The notes under the pieces were generated by a model, which worked only from the letters and a program-made list of their open reading frames with translations, had not been told where the DNA came from and searched no databases. Positions 1 through 11,834 of a stretch of 64,000 nucleotides of DNA are shown piece by piece (within the stretch, counting starts at the first letter, position 1; each line of letters opens with the position of its first letter). Location: assembly GCA_023213395.1 (NCBI GenBank), contig CM041465.1, forward strand, positions 98,277,741-98,341,740, in the 5' to 3' direction. A program made the translations under genes and the position numbers. This DNA is from Cycas panzhihuaensis. Taxonomy: Eukaryota > Cycadophyta.

Positions 1-696
1 ATTAAAATGAGATGTCTATTCATAGTTAGAGGTTTATGGAAGATTGTTACTGATGAATATGATATCCCTAATGATTAAGAAGAAAAGGAAATGCTTGAGA
101 AGAAAGATAGGAAAGCATTCATTATGATTCGTGCTGCATTCAATGATATTGATCTTCCTTCCAAATTCCATTTTGTTATTCCTATGATTCTACATGCAAG
201 TAATGCTAAAGAAGCTTGGGATCTTCTAAGGGAAGTATTTGAACAAACTCCTAAAGAAACACAACGAATGATTGAAAAAGTAATTAAGGCTAGTTATGGT
301 ACAGGTACAACGAATGAAGAAAGTATCATCAACACTGATGAGACAGCATGTCAAGATGAAGAATGTTTAAGTATCTTGAAACTTCTCTTTGTTGAATGCA
401 TTGATGAGATTACGGATGAAGACATTGAAAGTGATGAATTGATTTCAAGGGAGATTGAATATGAATCTGATGGTTCTATAAAGGACGAGTCTTATATTGA
501 TGATATTCCTACTTTGAGTATTGATTCAAGTTTGAATGATATTTCTTCTTTGAGCATTGTTTCAAGTTTAAAGAGTATGCAAGTTGATCAAGACTCCACT
601 CCTAAGGTTGAAGAACTCACTATTATACATGGTGATCAAGAGTTTATACAAGATAATTATGACAAGCAAGTTGTGATTAAAGATGGTTGTTTATAG
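1..696 (+). pseudogene. Copia gag (UBN2-like), COP-J
   Basis: The open part starts at Met 91 (201 codons), but homology to Copia gag begins upstream: an LWKIV-like segment near 35-50 is followed by a stop at about 76. The segment KKDRKAFIMIRAAF and the later NAKEAWDLLREVF match the conserved core of UBN2-type gag polypeptides of plant Copia elements, which form the virus-like particle. After about residue 75 the protein becomes very acidic (Asp/Glu/Ser-rich). The zinc knuckle expected in full-length gag is absent, in line with an internal deletion. Family assignment is firm; function is lost or doubtful. Confidence 0.8.
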
Positions 697-729
697 GGTC
701 TACATCAAAATCATACTAGACCACGTACG

Positions 730-972
730 ATGAAGAATCATGATTTGTACTTACTAGAGTTGCTACTTCAACATCATCACTACAGGATTGAAGATAGAAA
801 TCAAGTTGAGGACATTATCCTACAAAGGTATCAGTACATAATTGAAGATATAAATCAAGATAAAGACATCATTCTACAGCAAAGACATCATTACAAATTT
901 AAAGACAAGGATCAAGTTGAAGACATCATTTTCAAGACACTTCCAAGGACAAGGCGTTACAAGTACAAATGA
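730..972 (+). CDS. Short repeat-containing ORF after COP-J gag
   Basis: This 80-codon ORF contains three tandem copies of an 18-19-residue unit of the form H-H-Y-(x)-I/F-E/K-D-x-(N/D)-Q-x-x-D-I-I. It lies directly between gag and the polypurine tract. It may be the tail of the deleted gag-pol frame or a sequence expanded by tandem duplication. I do not recognise a domain. It is probably not an independent gene. Confidence 0.35.
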   Translation: MKNHDLYLLELLLQHHHYRIEDRNQVEDIILQRYQYIIEDINQDKDIILQQRHHYKFKDKDQVEDIIFKTLPRTRRYKYK

Positions 973-984
973 TCCGAATGTGCA

Positions 985-995
985 TTAAGGGGGAG
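985..995 (+). other. Polypurine tract of COP-J
   Basis: The sequence ttaagggggag lies immediately before the TGTTGGAA start of the LTR, the normal position of the plus-strand primer. Confidence 0.85.
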
Positions 996-1229
996 TGTTG
1001 GAATATTAATGCATATTTGTTTTATCCCACATGCAAGTGGGTTCCTACTCTCTCTATATTAGCATGTACTATAAATACACAACATAGTGTATCATATTGT
1101 AATCATGTTGTAAATGATGTTGTAATGATTTCTTAATACAATGGAGGTACCTTAAGGGTATCGTTCGATCCTGTGGAGGTGTGTTTCATTTTGTTTGCGA
1201 ATATTATTTATGCAGGTTGATTTCCAACA
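996..1229 (+). repeat. 3' LTR of COP-J (234 bp)
   Basis: It starts TGTTGGAA and ends TTCCAACA, a perfect 8-bp terminal inverted repeat typical of Copia LTRs. It carries a TATA box and follows a polypurine tract. Confidence 0.9.
1070..1077 (+). promoter_or_regulatory. TATA box in COP-J LTR
   Basis: TATAAATA lies 74 bp into the 234-bp LTR, a usual place for the U3 promoter. Position and consensus are the only evidence. Confidence 0.6.
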
Positions 1230-2245
1230 ATTGTAAATCAGGGTTTTACCAAATAAAGCTTAAGGAAGAGATAGATCAAAAATTAAATTTTCTATGCCTC
1301 AAGAATAATATAAATTTAATGTCATGCCATTTGGCCACAAAAACACCCTAGCATATTTTTAGTATAGAATGGATAGCATTTTCTCTCCCTTTTATAATTT
1401 TATTCTTGTTTAGATTGATGACATACTAATCTTTAGTAGGATAAAAGATGAGCATGATAAACATATTATTACATTTTATAATCATGTAAAAGATCATGGT
1501 ATTGCCCTTACTAATAGAATTGACAAATTCCAAGTCAAAGTTCCTAAAATAGGATTTTTAGGAATTCATGTTAATAGAGGGAAGATATAATTGCAAGAGC
1601 ATATATTACAAAAAAAATTATGTTTTTCCAAATGATATATAGGATTAAAAGGTTCTCCAAAGATTTCTTGGGTGTGTAAATTATATTAGACTATTTTATG
1701 AAAAGTTGGCACATGAAAGAGTCTATTAAAACATAATTAAAAAGAAATGTAGGCCATGGATCGAAGCAAAAGCACAAGTAGTCAAAAAAATAAAGGAGCA
1801 GTACAAGTATTTTCTAACACTACCACTTTTAAATGCATCAACTTACCTTATTCTACAAACTGATGGTAGTGATTTATTTTAGGAAGTAGTATTATTTACC
1901 AAAGAACAAGGTATTGAATCCATTGGAAGATATGGGTTTAGTGAGTTTTAAGGTGTAAAAATTAATTATCACAATAAGAAAAAATAAATGTTGGCTATGA
2001 AATGTGGCATACAAAGGTTTAAACTCTACCTTTCTCATGCCCATTTTAAAGTTAGGATAGATAATTTTAGAAATTCCACATTTCTTAATACAAGAATATA
2101 TAAGGAAATGGCAAGGAGAATATCATGGAAATGGCAAGTCTAGTTTCAAAACTATAGCTTCAATATCAAATGGATCAAAGGAAAGAATAACTATCTCCCT
2201 AATGCTCTTATAAGAAAAATATGTTCATCTATCACTAAACAAGAA
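1230..2245 (+). pseudogene. Endogenous pararetrovirus (Caulimoviridae-like) RT-RNase H remnant
   Basis: A decayed polymerase frame runs from the middle of the RT palm (CKSGFYQIK at 1233) through an IDD catalytic signature at 1414-1422, directly preceded by a stop. It continues into RNase H with a TDG catalytic segment near 1860, an R-I-D-N segment near 2050 and a final K-G-K-N-N-Y-L-P segment. Spacing and these signatures fit plant caulimovirids of the petuvirus/florendovirus kind better than Gypsy elements, because no integrase follows. Several stops and frame changes show it is dead. The N-terminal RT is cut off by COP-J. Genus is uncertain. Confidence 0.75.
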
Positions 2246-2639
2246 AGATAACTACAAACATGGGATATAGGTAGAGAATAACAATTATTTACTAACTACA
2301 ATTAGGAGGTTGACTAATTCTTATAATTAGAAGATAAGTAGGTCTAAAACCTACCTAATGTATAAAATATAAATGTTATAAATATTCTAGTTTGTAATAA
2401 TGGATATACATTATCTAATAAGAGAGTCTTATATCAATAAGACTTCCATATTAGAATAATATAAAGTGAACAGATATTAGATCTTATATATCTATGAGGT
2501 GGTAAGAATTTAAGGCCCTCACTTATAAAGATTATTTTTTGTTGAATAAACTGATTCCATTTGAGTTACTTCCAAAAAATGATTTTATTTGACTCGCTCA
2601 TAAAGTAATTCTATTCAAATCACTTTATATCATATTTTA
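2246..2639 (+). other. Probable 3' non-coding region of the EVE, left of COP-K
   Basis: No coding signal. The last 120 bp contain degenerate motifs of the form cataaagtaattc and gattccattt. Similar motifs recur right of COP-K at 36451-36640, suggesting one region split by COP-K. The final bases tttta (2635-2639) pair with ttttg at 36427-36431 as the COP-K target duplication. Confidence 0.5.
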
Positions 2640-2985
2640 TGTTAACATGGTATTTATTTGTTAAGCCACTAGTTAATGTTAATATTGTGGTTTAGCTTAA
2701 TTGTGATTAATGAAATGATGCAAGTTATGTGGAGGGTCATAACCCTTATCAGTTGACACCTCTTGGAAGGACATATATATTCTAGAGCCCTTGAATATTC
2801 AATTAATCAAGTGGTAATCAATGTGATATATTGATCTTTATGATGGGTTTTCTCTTGAAAAGGATTCCTATATAAATCCTATGTTTTGTGCATCTATTTT
2901 CTGTGTAAATCTTGTTTGCCTACTATGTATGGTAAACGATTTTATGGAATATAAACATGTATGTATACTTTCATATTCCTTAACA
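2640..2985 (+). repeat. 5' LTR of COP-K (346 bp)
   Basis: It starts TGTTAACATGG and ends CCTTAACA, directly followed by a tRNA primer-binding site. It matches the LTR at 36069-36426 along its length. TATATAAA at 2869-2876 is the likely promoter box. Confidence 0.9.
2869..2876 (+). promoter_or_regulatory. TATA box in COP-K 5' LTR
   Basis: TATATAAA is conserved at the same place in the 3' LTR (36310-36317). Confidence 0.6.
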
Positions 2986-2997
2986 TGGTATTAGAGT
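2986..2997 (+). other. Primer-binding site of COP-K (tRNA-iMet type)
   Basis: tggtattagagt directly follows the LTR. It is the plant Copia consensus TGGTATCAGAGC with C-to-T-type changes. Confidence 0.85.
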
Positions 2998-4372
2998 TGT
3001 AGGGTCCTACACAACTAAGAATAAAGTTGGGTAGAGTGGTGTGATCATTGGTTATAGGGTGATGCCATTAAACCAAAAACATCTTAAGGATCTATCTACT
3101 CTAATGAATTTCATGAGTAGGCACAATGATCAATGGTGGTTAGGAGGTAAAATTCACCTATCAACAAAACAAAAGCATAATTGGAGTTAGAATTCAAATA
3201 TGTAGGCCATATTCATGGTGTGAGATGGCTCATCGGGGGTCATCTAAAGTTGGTAGAGGGATATTCAAAGCTAGTTAGTAAATTATAGCAATGATTTAAG
3301 TAAGTAAAGCATATTTTGATGGTGATTTAGTGGTGGTAAGGATAACCTTAACTATATACAAGTAAGTCAATTTTACTCTTGACAAAACACCATAGAATTC
3401 AGTATAAAATTAAGCCGTTTTCTATTAAAATGTATCTTTCTTATATGAGGATGAGATCAGAGATTTGAATTAGTGTTTTTTTGCCTTTAATATGAGTGCT
3501 AAATAGTACATATGGTTGTAACAGTGCTTGTTTAATGAAATTTGGTCTTAAGTTAAGTTGTGGTATATTTATTTGAGTGTGCAACCCTCCATTGGTATGC
3601 ATGTGAGTAATATAAGCTTGAAACAACCATATTAAGATTGCTTGGGTTATGTATATGCATTCCTACTAGCTATGAGTAGTTATAAATCAACTATGGTTTG
3701 TATTAATGCATAGGTCAGCCTACATAGGTTTACAGTAATCGCGTCTCTGTAATACTTAGCATTTGGCATGGAGATATTAATTAACATCATTAGGATTAAC
3801 TTTTACTAAGGTTTGGACCTTAGTGAAATAATTTAATCAAGTGGCATTGGATATCAACCGTATGTATTAAGTTGGGTGGATGGACATGTTTGAAAAGTTG
3901 CATTTCTAAGAATATACATTTTAGTATATTCTCATTCTAATGTAACTTTGTAAAAAGGCCTTTGAACCATTGATATTTAATATATTTCAATTTTGTAGTG
4001 TTGTGAAGTATTATTTAGAGATATATTATCATATTTTAAGCCATTTATTGTGTGGATCTAACTTGGCAGATCGTATACCTTATACTATATTGAGATTCCT
4101 TTATCTTTTAAGCATATTCCAAGGCATCCAAGTCCTTTCCTAAGATGTTTTTAATACTTTGAGAACATTGTTTTTTTTTTTGAGCTTGTTAGTGAGGGGT
4201 GAACAATTATTGAGCCAATCTGGATATGCATAGTCATTGTTCTACATTCCCCATTGAGTGTGCTTGAGATGAAGGTGATCACAATAATGTAAGCTTTATC
4301 CAAAAGACTATAAGTTTATTAGTCTAGTGATATTAACTCATGTGTTGAAGCCTATTTCTTGATACGAAGTGT
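2998..4372 (+). other. Long untranslated leader of COP-K
   Basis: About 1.4 kb between PBS and the first gag-like codons has no convincing protein homology. A poly-T run sits near 4170. It may be leader RNA or contain an old unrecognised insertion. Confidence 0.5.
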
Positions 4373-5110
4373 GTGACACCCAAAGGTATCTCTAATAATA
4401 ATAATTTTAGTGAGTGGAGGGCCAACATGGATCTAGTGTTGATGGTGGATCAACTATGGGTGATTATTAAGGCAAAGGTGGATGTGATCCTACTTGATCA
4501 TAAAGAGCATGTGCAACTTGAGGAGAAGCAATTTATGGTAATCAAATTATTGAAACTATCACTGGCATCATATCAAAGAGCTTTGGTTCATAACCTAGAG
4601 TAGCCAGATGAAATCTGGATAAAATTATGAGAAACTTTTGAGAAAAAGAAGAAGAATAAATACCTAGTCTTAATGTTGGAGCTTCTTAATTCAAGAGAAA
4701 AAGATAAGATAGAAGAGGTAAAGTTTAATTTGATTAATGATATGCCTTTAATTATAATAATCATGTCAAAGTTACCAGCTACGTTTACCACTTTTCAAAC
4801 CATTTATGGTAGAGATGAGGTGATGAAGGTAAAGACATCTAATAGCATTAAGAATCGTATTCTAGTAGAGGATGCCAAGTTAAAACATCATGGGATTCTT
4901 AGAGATTCCAAATAAAGTTAGGCCTTAGTCATTAAGATACAGAGGAGAGAGGTCATTTAAGAGGAGAAGTTCACACAAAGATCTAGGGAAGATTGTCAAG
5001 AGAAGAAGAAATTCAATGGTAAATTTAACTACTATAAGAAGGAATTCCATAGAGAAAAGAATTATTAGTTAAAGAGATGGGACAAATGTAAAGTTAGTCA
5101 AGATGATAAA
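4373..5110 (+). pseudogene. Copia gag of COP-K
   Basis: The gag starts with FSEWRANMDLVL-type residues at 4403, the N-terminal segment of many plant Copia gags. It continues through a second open piece (4673-4915) containing LPATFTTFQTIYGRDE. A zinc-knuckle-like segment near 5025-5070 keeps its His and aromatic spacing, but its Cys codons read Tyr, as expected from TGY-to-TAY change. Stops at 4601 and 4916 break the frame. Confidence 0.75.
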
Positions 5111-5159
5111 GGGAAGAGTGTTGTAATATATTATGTTAGAGTGTAAGCCTTATCATCTG

Positions 5160-6075
5160 ACTCAAGTTAAAGAGACTACTAGATTTTTCACTATGGAGCA
5201 TAGAAGCATATTTATTTCTAGAAGTATAACTTTGATACATAGAGTAAAAATCATATTGGTATGGAGATCATCCTTAGTGAAGTTTTCTTAGTAGGTGGTA
5301 AGTTTACAAGGGTCTATTATGTACCCAAGATACAATTGAATTTTCTTTCAACCTGATAAATCTACAAACAAGGAATGAAGGTGGAGCTTTATTATGATAG
5401 ATGTTTAATTAAGAATCCTAAGTAGAATTTCTCTATTATGGTTATTAGGAATGTTAAAGATAACTTTTGGGTGTTTAAAAAGTTTCAATCTAAGAAGTCT
5501 TATGCTTTTATTACCAGTACATATGATGTGAGCAAGTTATGGCATGATCACCTAGGCCACCTTAATTATGGAAGCATCACACTATTAGAAAGGTTGAGAA
5601 TGGTGGAAGGAGTACCATCTATTTCATGTTTAAATGATATTTGTGAAGTGTGTATGTATGGGAAGAATCATCACTATACTTTTACTTGCACAATACCTAG
5701 AAAGCTAAGGAGAAGCTTAAGCTTATATATACAGACGTAATGGGACCACTCCCAAATCCTTCAATATTAGGAGCTCAGTATATCTTAGTGTTTGTAGATG
5801 ACTACACCAAGAAATCCTAGGTATATTTCTTGAAAAATAAGTTAGATTTGCTTGATTATTTCTTTGAACAAAAGCGAGTATAGAAAATAAAAGTGATAAG
5901 AAGATTAAGACATTAAGAAGTGATCATGATAAGAAATACTATAATTATGTATTTAATCAATTTTGTCAAAATCATGGTATAAAATGGGAGATTATTATCC
6001 CATATACTACACAATAAAATGGTGTTACTAAAAGAAAATATTATACCATAATAGAGATGGTAAGGTGTATGGTAT
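5160..6075 (+). pseudogene. COP-K protease to integrase, 5' half
   Basis: After a poorly preserved protease segment, the open stretch 5438-5740 contains a gag-pre-integrase domain. It has the HHCC pattern, with LWHDHLGHLNYGS and then CEVCMYG. The integrase core follows with a DVMGPL segment near 5740 and a DDYTK segment near 5800, then a recognisable N-G-V-T-K-R-K segment near 6020. The frame stops at 6075, where TAT-A is inserted, and resumes at 34461. Stops are frequent. Confidence 0.8.
6071..6075. repeat. Left target duplication of TAT-A
   Basis: ggtat here pairs with agtgc at 34456-34460. The two differ by three transitions. The choice is supported by reading frame: deleting 6076-34460 rejoins COP-K's integrase at the expected spacing. 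Confidence 0.7.
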
Positions 6076-8887
6076 TGTTTCTTAACTATCAGTAATGTAT
6101 TAGGAGATGACGATGAATAGGTAAGTGAAGGTATGTATCTCTCTCTCCGCTCGTAGTTTTAGAGTTATATTATTGAGATTAGGATGATGTTTTGATGTAT
6201 ATTTAATGCTTGTTTGATTTGTATATCTCCTCCTTTATGATGATGAAGATTAAGTCTTGAGTCTAATGGCCTCGAAGTCCTATATCGTGCCCTAATGGTC
6301 AGCAAGGTGACCCCTCTACTATACCTACAACTCTATTTTTATCAAAATTTCAACCCATGGCTACTTGTTTAGCTTTGTTTTCTACTTTGACTACATGTAG
6401 TCTATTATTTGGTGACCTTAGGATCAGTCTATAGGTGCTAAGAGTGATGATATATAGATTTGAGGCTAGTTTTTAATAAAATGTTACAATATCATGGTGT
6501 TTTTTACTGATAATAATTGTACCATGGAGTATTTCATGGTATTGCGAATAAGTTCATGGTACCATAGAAAACTTTATCATATGACTATTACAAAAATCAA
6601 TTCTGACCAACAACATTCAAATTGAGTATTTATTACCTCCTTATCAAACCTAGTAGGCCATGGTAAGCCTAGGTCAGTTTGCAACAATCTAGGGAGGCCT
6701 CTCAAACTATCTATCTACTATTTCTTTGAATTTAGGATGGATTTGTTTGAATGAAACCATGGCAAGTCCATGATTTCTTGGTAATGGTTTCTCATATGAA
6801 ACCACCATCCCAACACCTTTAACTCTTATATATAAAATCCCTCATTTTTTAGGATCAGGGTTCTGCATTTTGATTAGCTTGGTTCTACATTCTCATTATT
6901 GGGATTCAACACTTTAGAATACTCTCATTCTTAGCTCTATTCTCTCAAGGATTAATGATACATTACTAATTTAGAAGATCATTTGTGACTCATTCCTAGA
7001 GATATTCTTCTCTTAACTCTTCATTAGAGGATTTTCATTCTATTCTCTATAATCACATGATGATGTAATAGGGATCTACTTCATTTGGCTTGGAATACCA
7101 AGGAATTACTACTACCTCATTGAAAGAGGACTTGGAAAGAAGCCACCGACAATCTCAAGGGGTTTGATGAGGTTCACTTGGGTAGTTATTAGCTCCAACT
7201 CACCCCTCACTCCTAGGTAATCTCCCTCCTTAATGCATGGTATTGGATCTTCCCTTGTACACACACTTTACTTCTCTATTTTGGGCCATGTTGCCTTATG
7301 TTGAAATGGTTTGATACTAGTAATTAATTTCATGTTCCCATTTACTTCTTCAATGATAGTGTTAAGAGCTTGTTGCTATATTTTCACCTCTCTTTCTGTG
7401 ATTATTTGCCAAGTTGAAGAGATTTTGGAGGGTTTCCCTTGGCCCAACTAAGGAAACCACTTATATTAGGGAGGCTAGTACCATCCTGAGGCCTCCCTCA
7501 TCCCCATTTTCAATATTTCATACTTTTTATTATACTTTATCTCTTTATGGTAAATATTCATGCTTGCATGTTATGTATGCATTCTCTTAGTAGTGCATAG
7601 AAGATAATATTGTGGATTGTATTACAAATAATATTCATTTTAGGCAACTTTCTAACTTACATGCAAGGTGGAGTTCAAGTTTCCTAAGGTGTTCCAAAGG
7701 ATCTAAAGGTGGATTGTATATTTTAAGGTGAGCACTCTTTGTATTTCACTTATTTCATGGCTTTGTCATTTCTGTTTTCTTTGCTTTATTACTAGTTTGA
7801 TTCAGGACAACTGGATCCTCCTCACTTTACAACACCATAGTAAAAGAGAGGTTTCAAGGTGAAGTCAAGGAAAAATAATTCTTACTAATCACCTTTGTTG
7901 TGGGTACATTTTCCATCTTCCTTTTCTTATTCCCTTTTTTCCTTATGTAGGTTTCCTCTCTTCTATCTTTTTTTGGTTACATAATTTCTTACCACTAACC
8001 CTAGAGGAAAAGAAGGAAAACAAAGAAAGGGAAGGGAAAATATAGAGGGAAAGTAGAAAGAAATAATAAAAAAGGGGTAAAAACCAATACAGAAAGGAGA
8101 CTAGCAAAAGAGAAAAATGAGCAAAGAAAGATGAATAGTTTATCATCATTTCTTTATCCCACTTACTTCCTTTTTTTATTGCATACATTCACTACCCCTT
8201 TTTTTCTTTTTTTCTTCAAAGAAAGTAAAGAAGAAGAGAGAAAAAGGAGAACAAAGGAAGAAGGAGAGAGAGGTTTACATAGTTTCATTGTCTCTTAAAT
8301 CCCCTTTTGGCATCCATTTCTTCTTAGTTTACTGTAAATTAATAAAGGATTGTAAAAAAGAAAAGAATAAAAGACGGTAAAGAGAGAAAGGTTTGGTATT
8401 TTTGCACTTTGCTTTTCATATTACTTGGTTGCTTCATTTTCTTTTGTAATAGGTATACAAACAACCCATATTAGGAAGGAACTTCAAGTAATATACATAA
8501 CCACCTCCTAACTCAAAACAAGGTAAGAGAATAATCTAAACCCATCTACTTTCTCCGTCTATCCTCTCTACCATACCCTCTCCCTATGAGGAGATATTCT
8601 TAACCATCCACCATAAGAGGATAGAAGAAGCCTTACTTAGGAAACCTAGTAACCTAAGGAAGCTAAGCCACCTAAATCTCAAAGGCCTATTTACCATAAA
8701 ACTCAAAACCCTACATGTGAAAAAGGGAACACACACCACACGAGTCCTGAATCTACACCCAAGTGGTACACAAACACCATCCATGGGAAAATGAGAGATT
8801 CACCACACCTCTTTAGGCCCCTACACCCTAGGCCTATTACCCACAGGTGTATGGTTGTCTCTTGTTACCCCTAATAGGTGCATTTCA
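6076..8887 (+). repeat. 5' LTR of TAT-A (about 2.81 kb)
   Basis: It starts TGTTTC and ends GCATTTCA. It aligns end to end with 31652-34455, including purine/pyrimidine-rich stretches near 7900-8400. Short open frames inside (for example 7943-8188 and 8584-8784, minus strand) have no protein homology and are treated as chance. Confidence 0.88.
6827..6837 (+). promoter_or_regulatory. TATA box in TAT-A 5' LTR
   Basis: TATATATAAAA; the counterpart in the 3' LTR is TATAAAA at 32394-32400. Confidence 0.5.
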
Positions 8888-8888
8888 C

Positions 8889-8907
8889 TAGAAACTATAC
8901 TGGGGAC
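8889..8907 (+). other. Primer-binding site of TAT-A (tRNA-Arg type)
   Basis: tagaaactatactggggac lies one base after the LTR. It aligns with the Tat/Ogre PBS form TGGCGACTCTGCTGGGGAC with a few substitutions, mainly G to A. The tGGGGAC end is intact. Confidence 0.7.
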
Positions 8908-11330
8908 TTGCTAATAGGGATACCTTAGGGTTCCTTTGGTTTCCCTGTACCATCCATTTCTTTCTATATAAGGTCCTATTACGGTGTTGCATCACTTTAA
9001 AACTCTTCTTTGAGTTTAATCCTCTTACTTCCTAGGTTCCTTAGTTCAGACATGAATGTGATTCTTCTCTCATCACCTATGTGGTCTCCCCCTTTCAGAA
9101 GTATAGCCTTCTTACTCCCCCATCACTACATCTAACCCAGGGTCATCGATGGAGGGGTACCTATCCAATTAGATATACCATCCTTATTCCCATGATTGGT
9201 CATATCTTAATGCTTCCTATCACCATCAAGACCCTATCCCATGGTGGCAATGATCCATCATATTATTTAGATGAATAACTAGAAGTCCATCTAGACCTCC
9301 ACCCCCTTGCTACACATGTTGTATAGGGATCTTATCCCATAGATCCCTCTCACTCTAATGAGAGGGCTCCCATATATCATCTTGTAGGCTCTAGTCAATA
9401 TAGGGAACCTTCTATATCCTATGATTAAGCTTGCACTCCTTATAGAGATGTGGTGGGTGTATTGAGGTGATGCTTTGAGGTTGCAAGTAATAAATCATCT
9501 CCTAAGTGGTTGGAGGATTTCCTTTAGAATATGAAACCCTTATCGTTTACTACCATCCCCCCTACATGATCACAACTAATATTTTCCTCACTTTTGGAGC
9601 TCACTCATATGGCTCTTATATCTATGGGTGCTCCTTTAACCCAAGGGATGCCTCATGACATGCATACCTCCCTTTTTATAAATGATCATACTATAATCAG
9701 TTATGATGTATATCCCTTTGATTCTTCCTACTATACCTCCATATCCCTATGATCTAGTACATGCTTTGCTCCTATTTATCTTTGACTACTGCTTGTGGAC
9801 ACTTCACTTTATGTTCTCCTAAGGTATGCATCATAACCTTGGGGGCATTGGGGATCAAACCCCTTTCCTACTGATAGGGTGGACTTGCTCCATCCCTATG
9901 GTGTTACTCCTCTTATTGGGGGACCTTATAGGCAAAACCTTGTCCCCAATCCTAGATCTCTCATATCATATTCTACCTCATGCATAGTTTCTCTACAAGG
10001 GGGACTCGTTCTCCCTTATATTCCACCATCCCATTCATTTGCCCCTATAGGGACATACTCATACCTTTCTGCTACCCATGTGATATGCCCTTGGTATGGG
10101 TTGAGACCTCCTCTCCTACCTCCTTACCTAACACATTCCCATATGGAAGTGGTCCCTTCTCATCAATCAAGGGGAGCCTCACATCCTCTCTATAATTCTA
10201 CCCCTAACCTCCCACATATCAGAATTGGGTACCTATACCTACCTCCTCCATATTCCTAGGTTGATCTACTAACTCAACTGGGGGTTCACCTCTTTATTGA
10301 CTACTTCTCAAGCCCTCTATTTATTGAGGCCATTAAGACCAACCCACCACCTCATCCTCCTAAAGTACCTAAATTTAATGGTACTTCCTCATAGGACCTA
10401 ACCGAATATGCCAGGGCTTCACCATGGTGTGTATTGATTATTAGGCATATGATCATATTTTTATGAAGCTATTCCTAAGATCCTTATAGTGATATGCCCT
10501 TAAATAGTTCTATCATCTCACCACCCACTCCATTTTTATCTTTTAATAGCTACTTGACAAATTTATCAACTACTTTAATGTGGTTAGGCCCTTCTAAAGT
10601 GGGGTCAAATCTATTTTATCGCTTAAATAAGGCCACAAGTAGCTCAACTCTGACCTTGTGAGGTGATTCCATGACCTTCTCCATTCTTTGTAGGCAACTT
10701 TGCTTAAAGAATTGAAGAGGGATATCTTTTCTAATGCTTTACACCCTGAGGTGCATGTGGATGTCCTTAAGATGGGAGTAATTATGTGTCATTCCACCAT
10801 AGCTAAATGATTGAGGCTAAAGGCTATTAAGATCTAAGCTGGTCTTAAGAAACTCCCTAGGTAATTGTAATACAATGAGATAGCCCCTCTACCACATGAC
10901 CAAAAGGGTCAATAGTAGCCTCCAAGGCCTCCTACTGGTATGACCAATATAACCTTGGACCTCCTTACTTCTATCATACATTCCTTTGAACATATAGTTA
11001 GGGATTTAAAGCTCCAACTAACTCAAACTTCTTCAGAACCACATCAACCTATGCACCAAACTTCCTAAACTTTTCCATCTAAAGGCAGGAGAACCTAAAC
11101 TTCTTAAGGGAGGAACGTAAGACCCTCTCCTAAAAAGAAGTGGTGTTTCATATATGGGGAGTGCTTACACAAGGATTTATAATGCTAGTCACAACACCTT
11201 GAGCTTATGCCACATTGTGATTCCTCCTTGCTAGTCAAAACACCTTGAGCTTATGCCACATCATGATTCCTCCCCTTGAAGTACTTCTAAATCCAACCTA
11301 GAGCAACCTATTAACTAAGACCCTTTTCTT
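8908..11330 (+). pseudogene. Tat gag of TAT-A
   Basis: The N-terminal part (9080-10300) is a Pro/Tyr/Ser-rich low-complexity protein; open pieces are 9081-9278 and 9879-10259. The capsid-like core follows at about 10330-10760, with a PKFNGTSS segment near 10370 and a region homologous to the TAT-B and TAT-C gag. A zinc-knuckle remnant at 11144-11185 has spacing C-x2-Y-x4-H-x4-C, against C-x2-H-x4-H-x4-C in the sister elements, and holds a stop. Many stops make it non-functional. The Pro-rich head could be mistaken for a cell-wall protein, but it precedes gag in all three Tat copies. Confidence 0.75.
11183..11274 (+). repeat. 46-bp tandem duplication at the gag zinc knuckle of TAT-A
   Basis: Two near-identical 46-bp copies start with tgctagtca at 11183 and 11229, just where the zinc knuckle ends. 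46 is not a multiple of three, so the duplication shifts the frame. Confidence 0.85.
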
Positions 11331-11834
11331 AACCATGGTGAATAAAATCAACCTGCTCAAAATAGGAGAGTAAGAAATAGGAGGCGATCACCTAGCCCTT
11401 CCTATGACCAAGGGCAAGGGCCCAAGGGATCTATCCCCTCTATTGAGTCTAAGGTCCCAACAACCTTCATCCTCTCAACCTAAGAACAAAGGGAAAAGAG
11501 TGATCAAAATGCTTGAGATAACTCAAGTGTTCCCTATCATACGTTCTCAAGTTGTAAAGAGGCTGGTGAAGCCTTCACTTCGCAATAAAAACATCCCATA
11601 GACAATCAACATTTGGAGATTCCTTTGGTCTCAAAGACCATTCCCATCCATCCTAGGCATTATGATTTTCAAAGAGCACCTCCTCAATCCACTAGAAAGG
11701 GGAAGGCCTTCTCCATTATCAAAGAGCTTCACACTATATCTATGGGTATGTCCATAATAGATGTCCTGTAGAGTTACCTTGATCAACAGACTCTTCTCCT
11801 AAAGGCCCTTAACCAAAAGGATGACCCTATCCAT

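Larger units (their letters stand above)
1..1229 (+). mobile_element. COP-J: 3' part of a gag-only Copia retrotransposon
   Basis: A Copia gag remnant is followed within 25 bases by a polypurine tract and a TG..CA-bounded LTR ending at 1229. No protease, integrase or RT lies between gag and the LTR, so this copy is an internally deleted, non-autonomous element. Its left part lies before the window. The bases right of the LTR (attgt, 1230-1234) continue a pararetroviral RT frame, so the element landed inside that frame. The matching left duplication is outside the window. Confidence 0.85.

Noticed and set aside
7943-8188. Ser/Phe/Leu-rich minus-strand ORFs in the TAT-A LTR (also 33528-33710 and 8584-8784)
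   Set aside because: They lie in LTR non-coding DNA, are not conserved between the two LTRs and arise from purine-rich strand bias.
9879-10259. Proline- and tyrosine-rich ORF that might be a plant cell-wall protein
   Set aside because: It lies between PBS and gag core of TAT-A and is paralleled by the same kind of head in TAT-B (26107-26505) and TAT-C (57858-58417); it is a gag segment.
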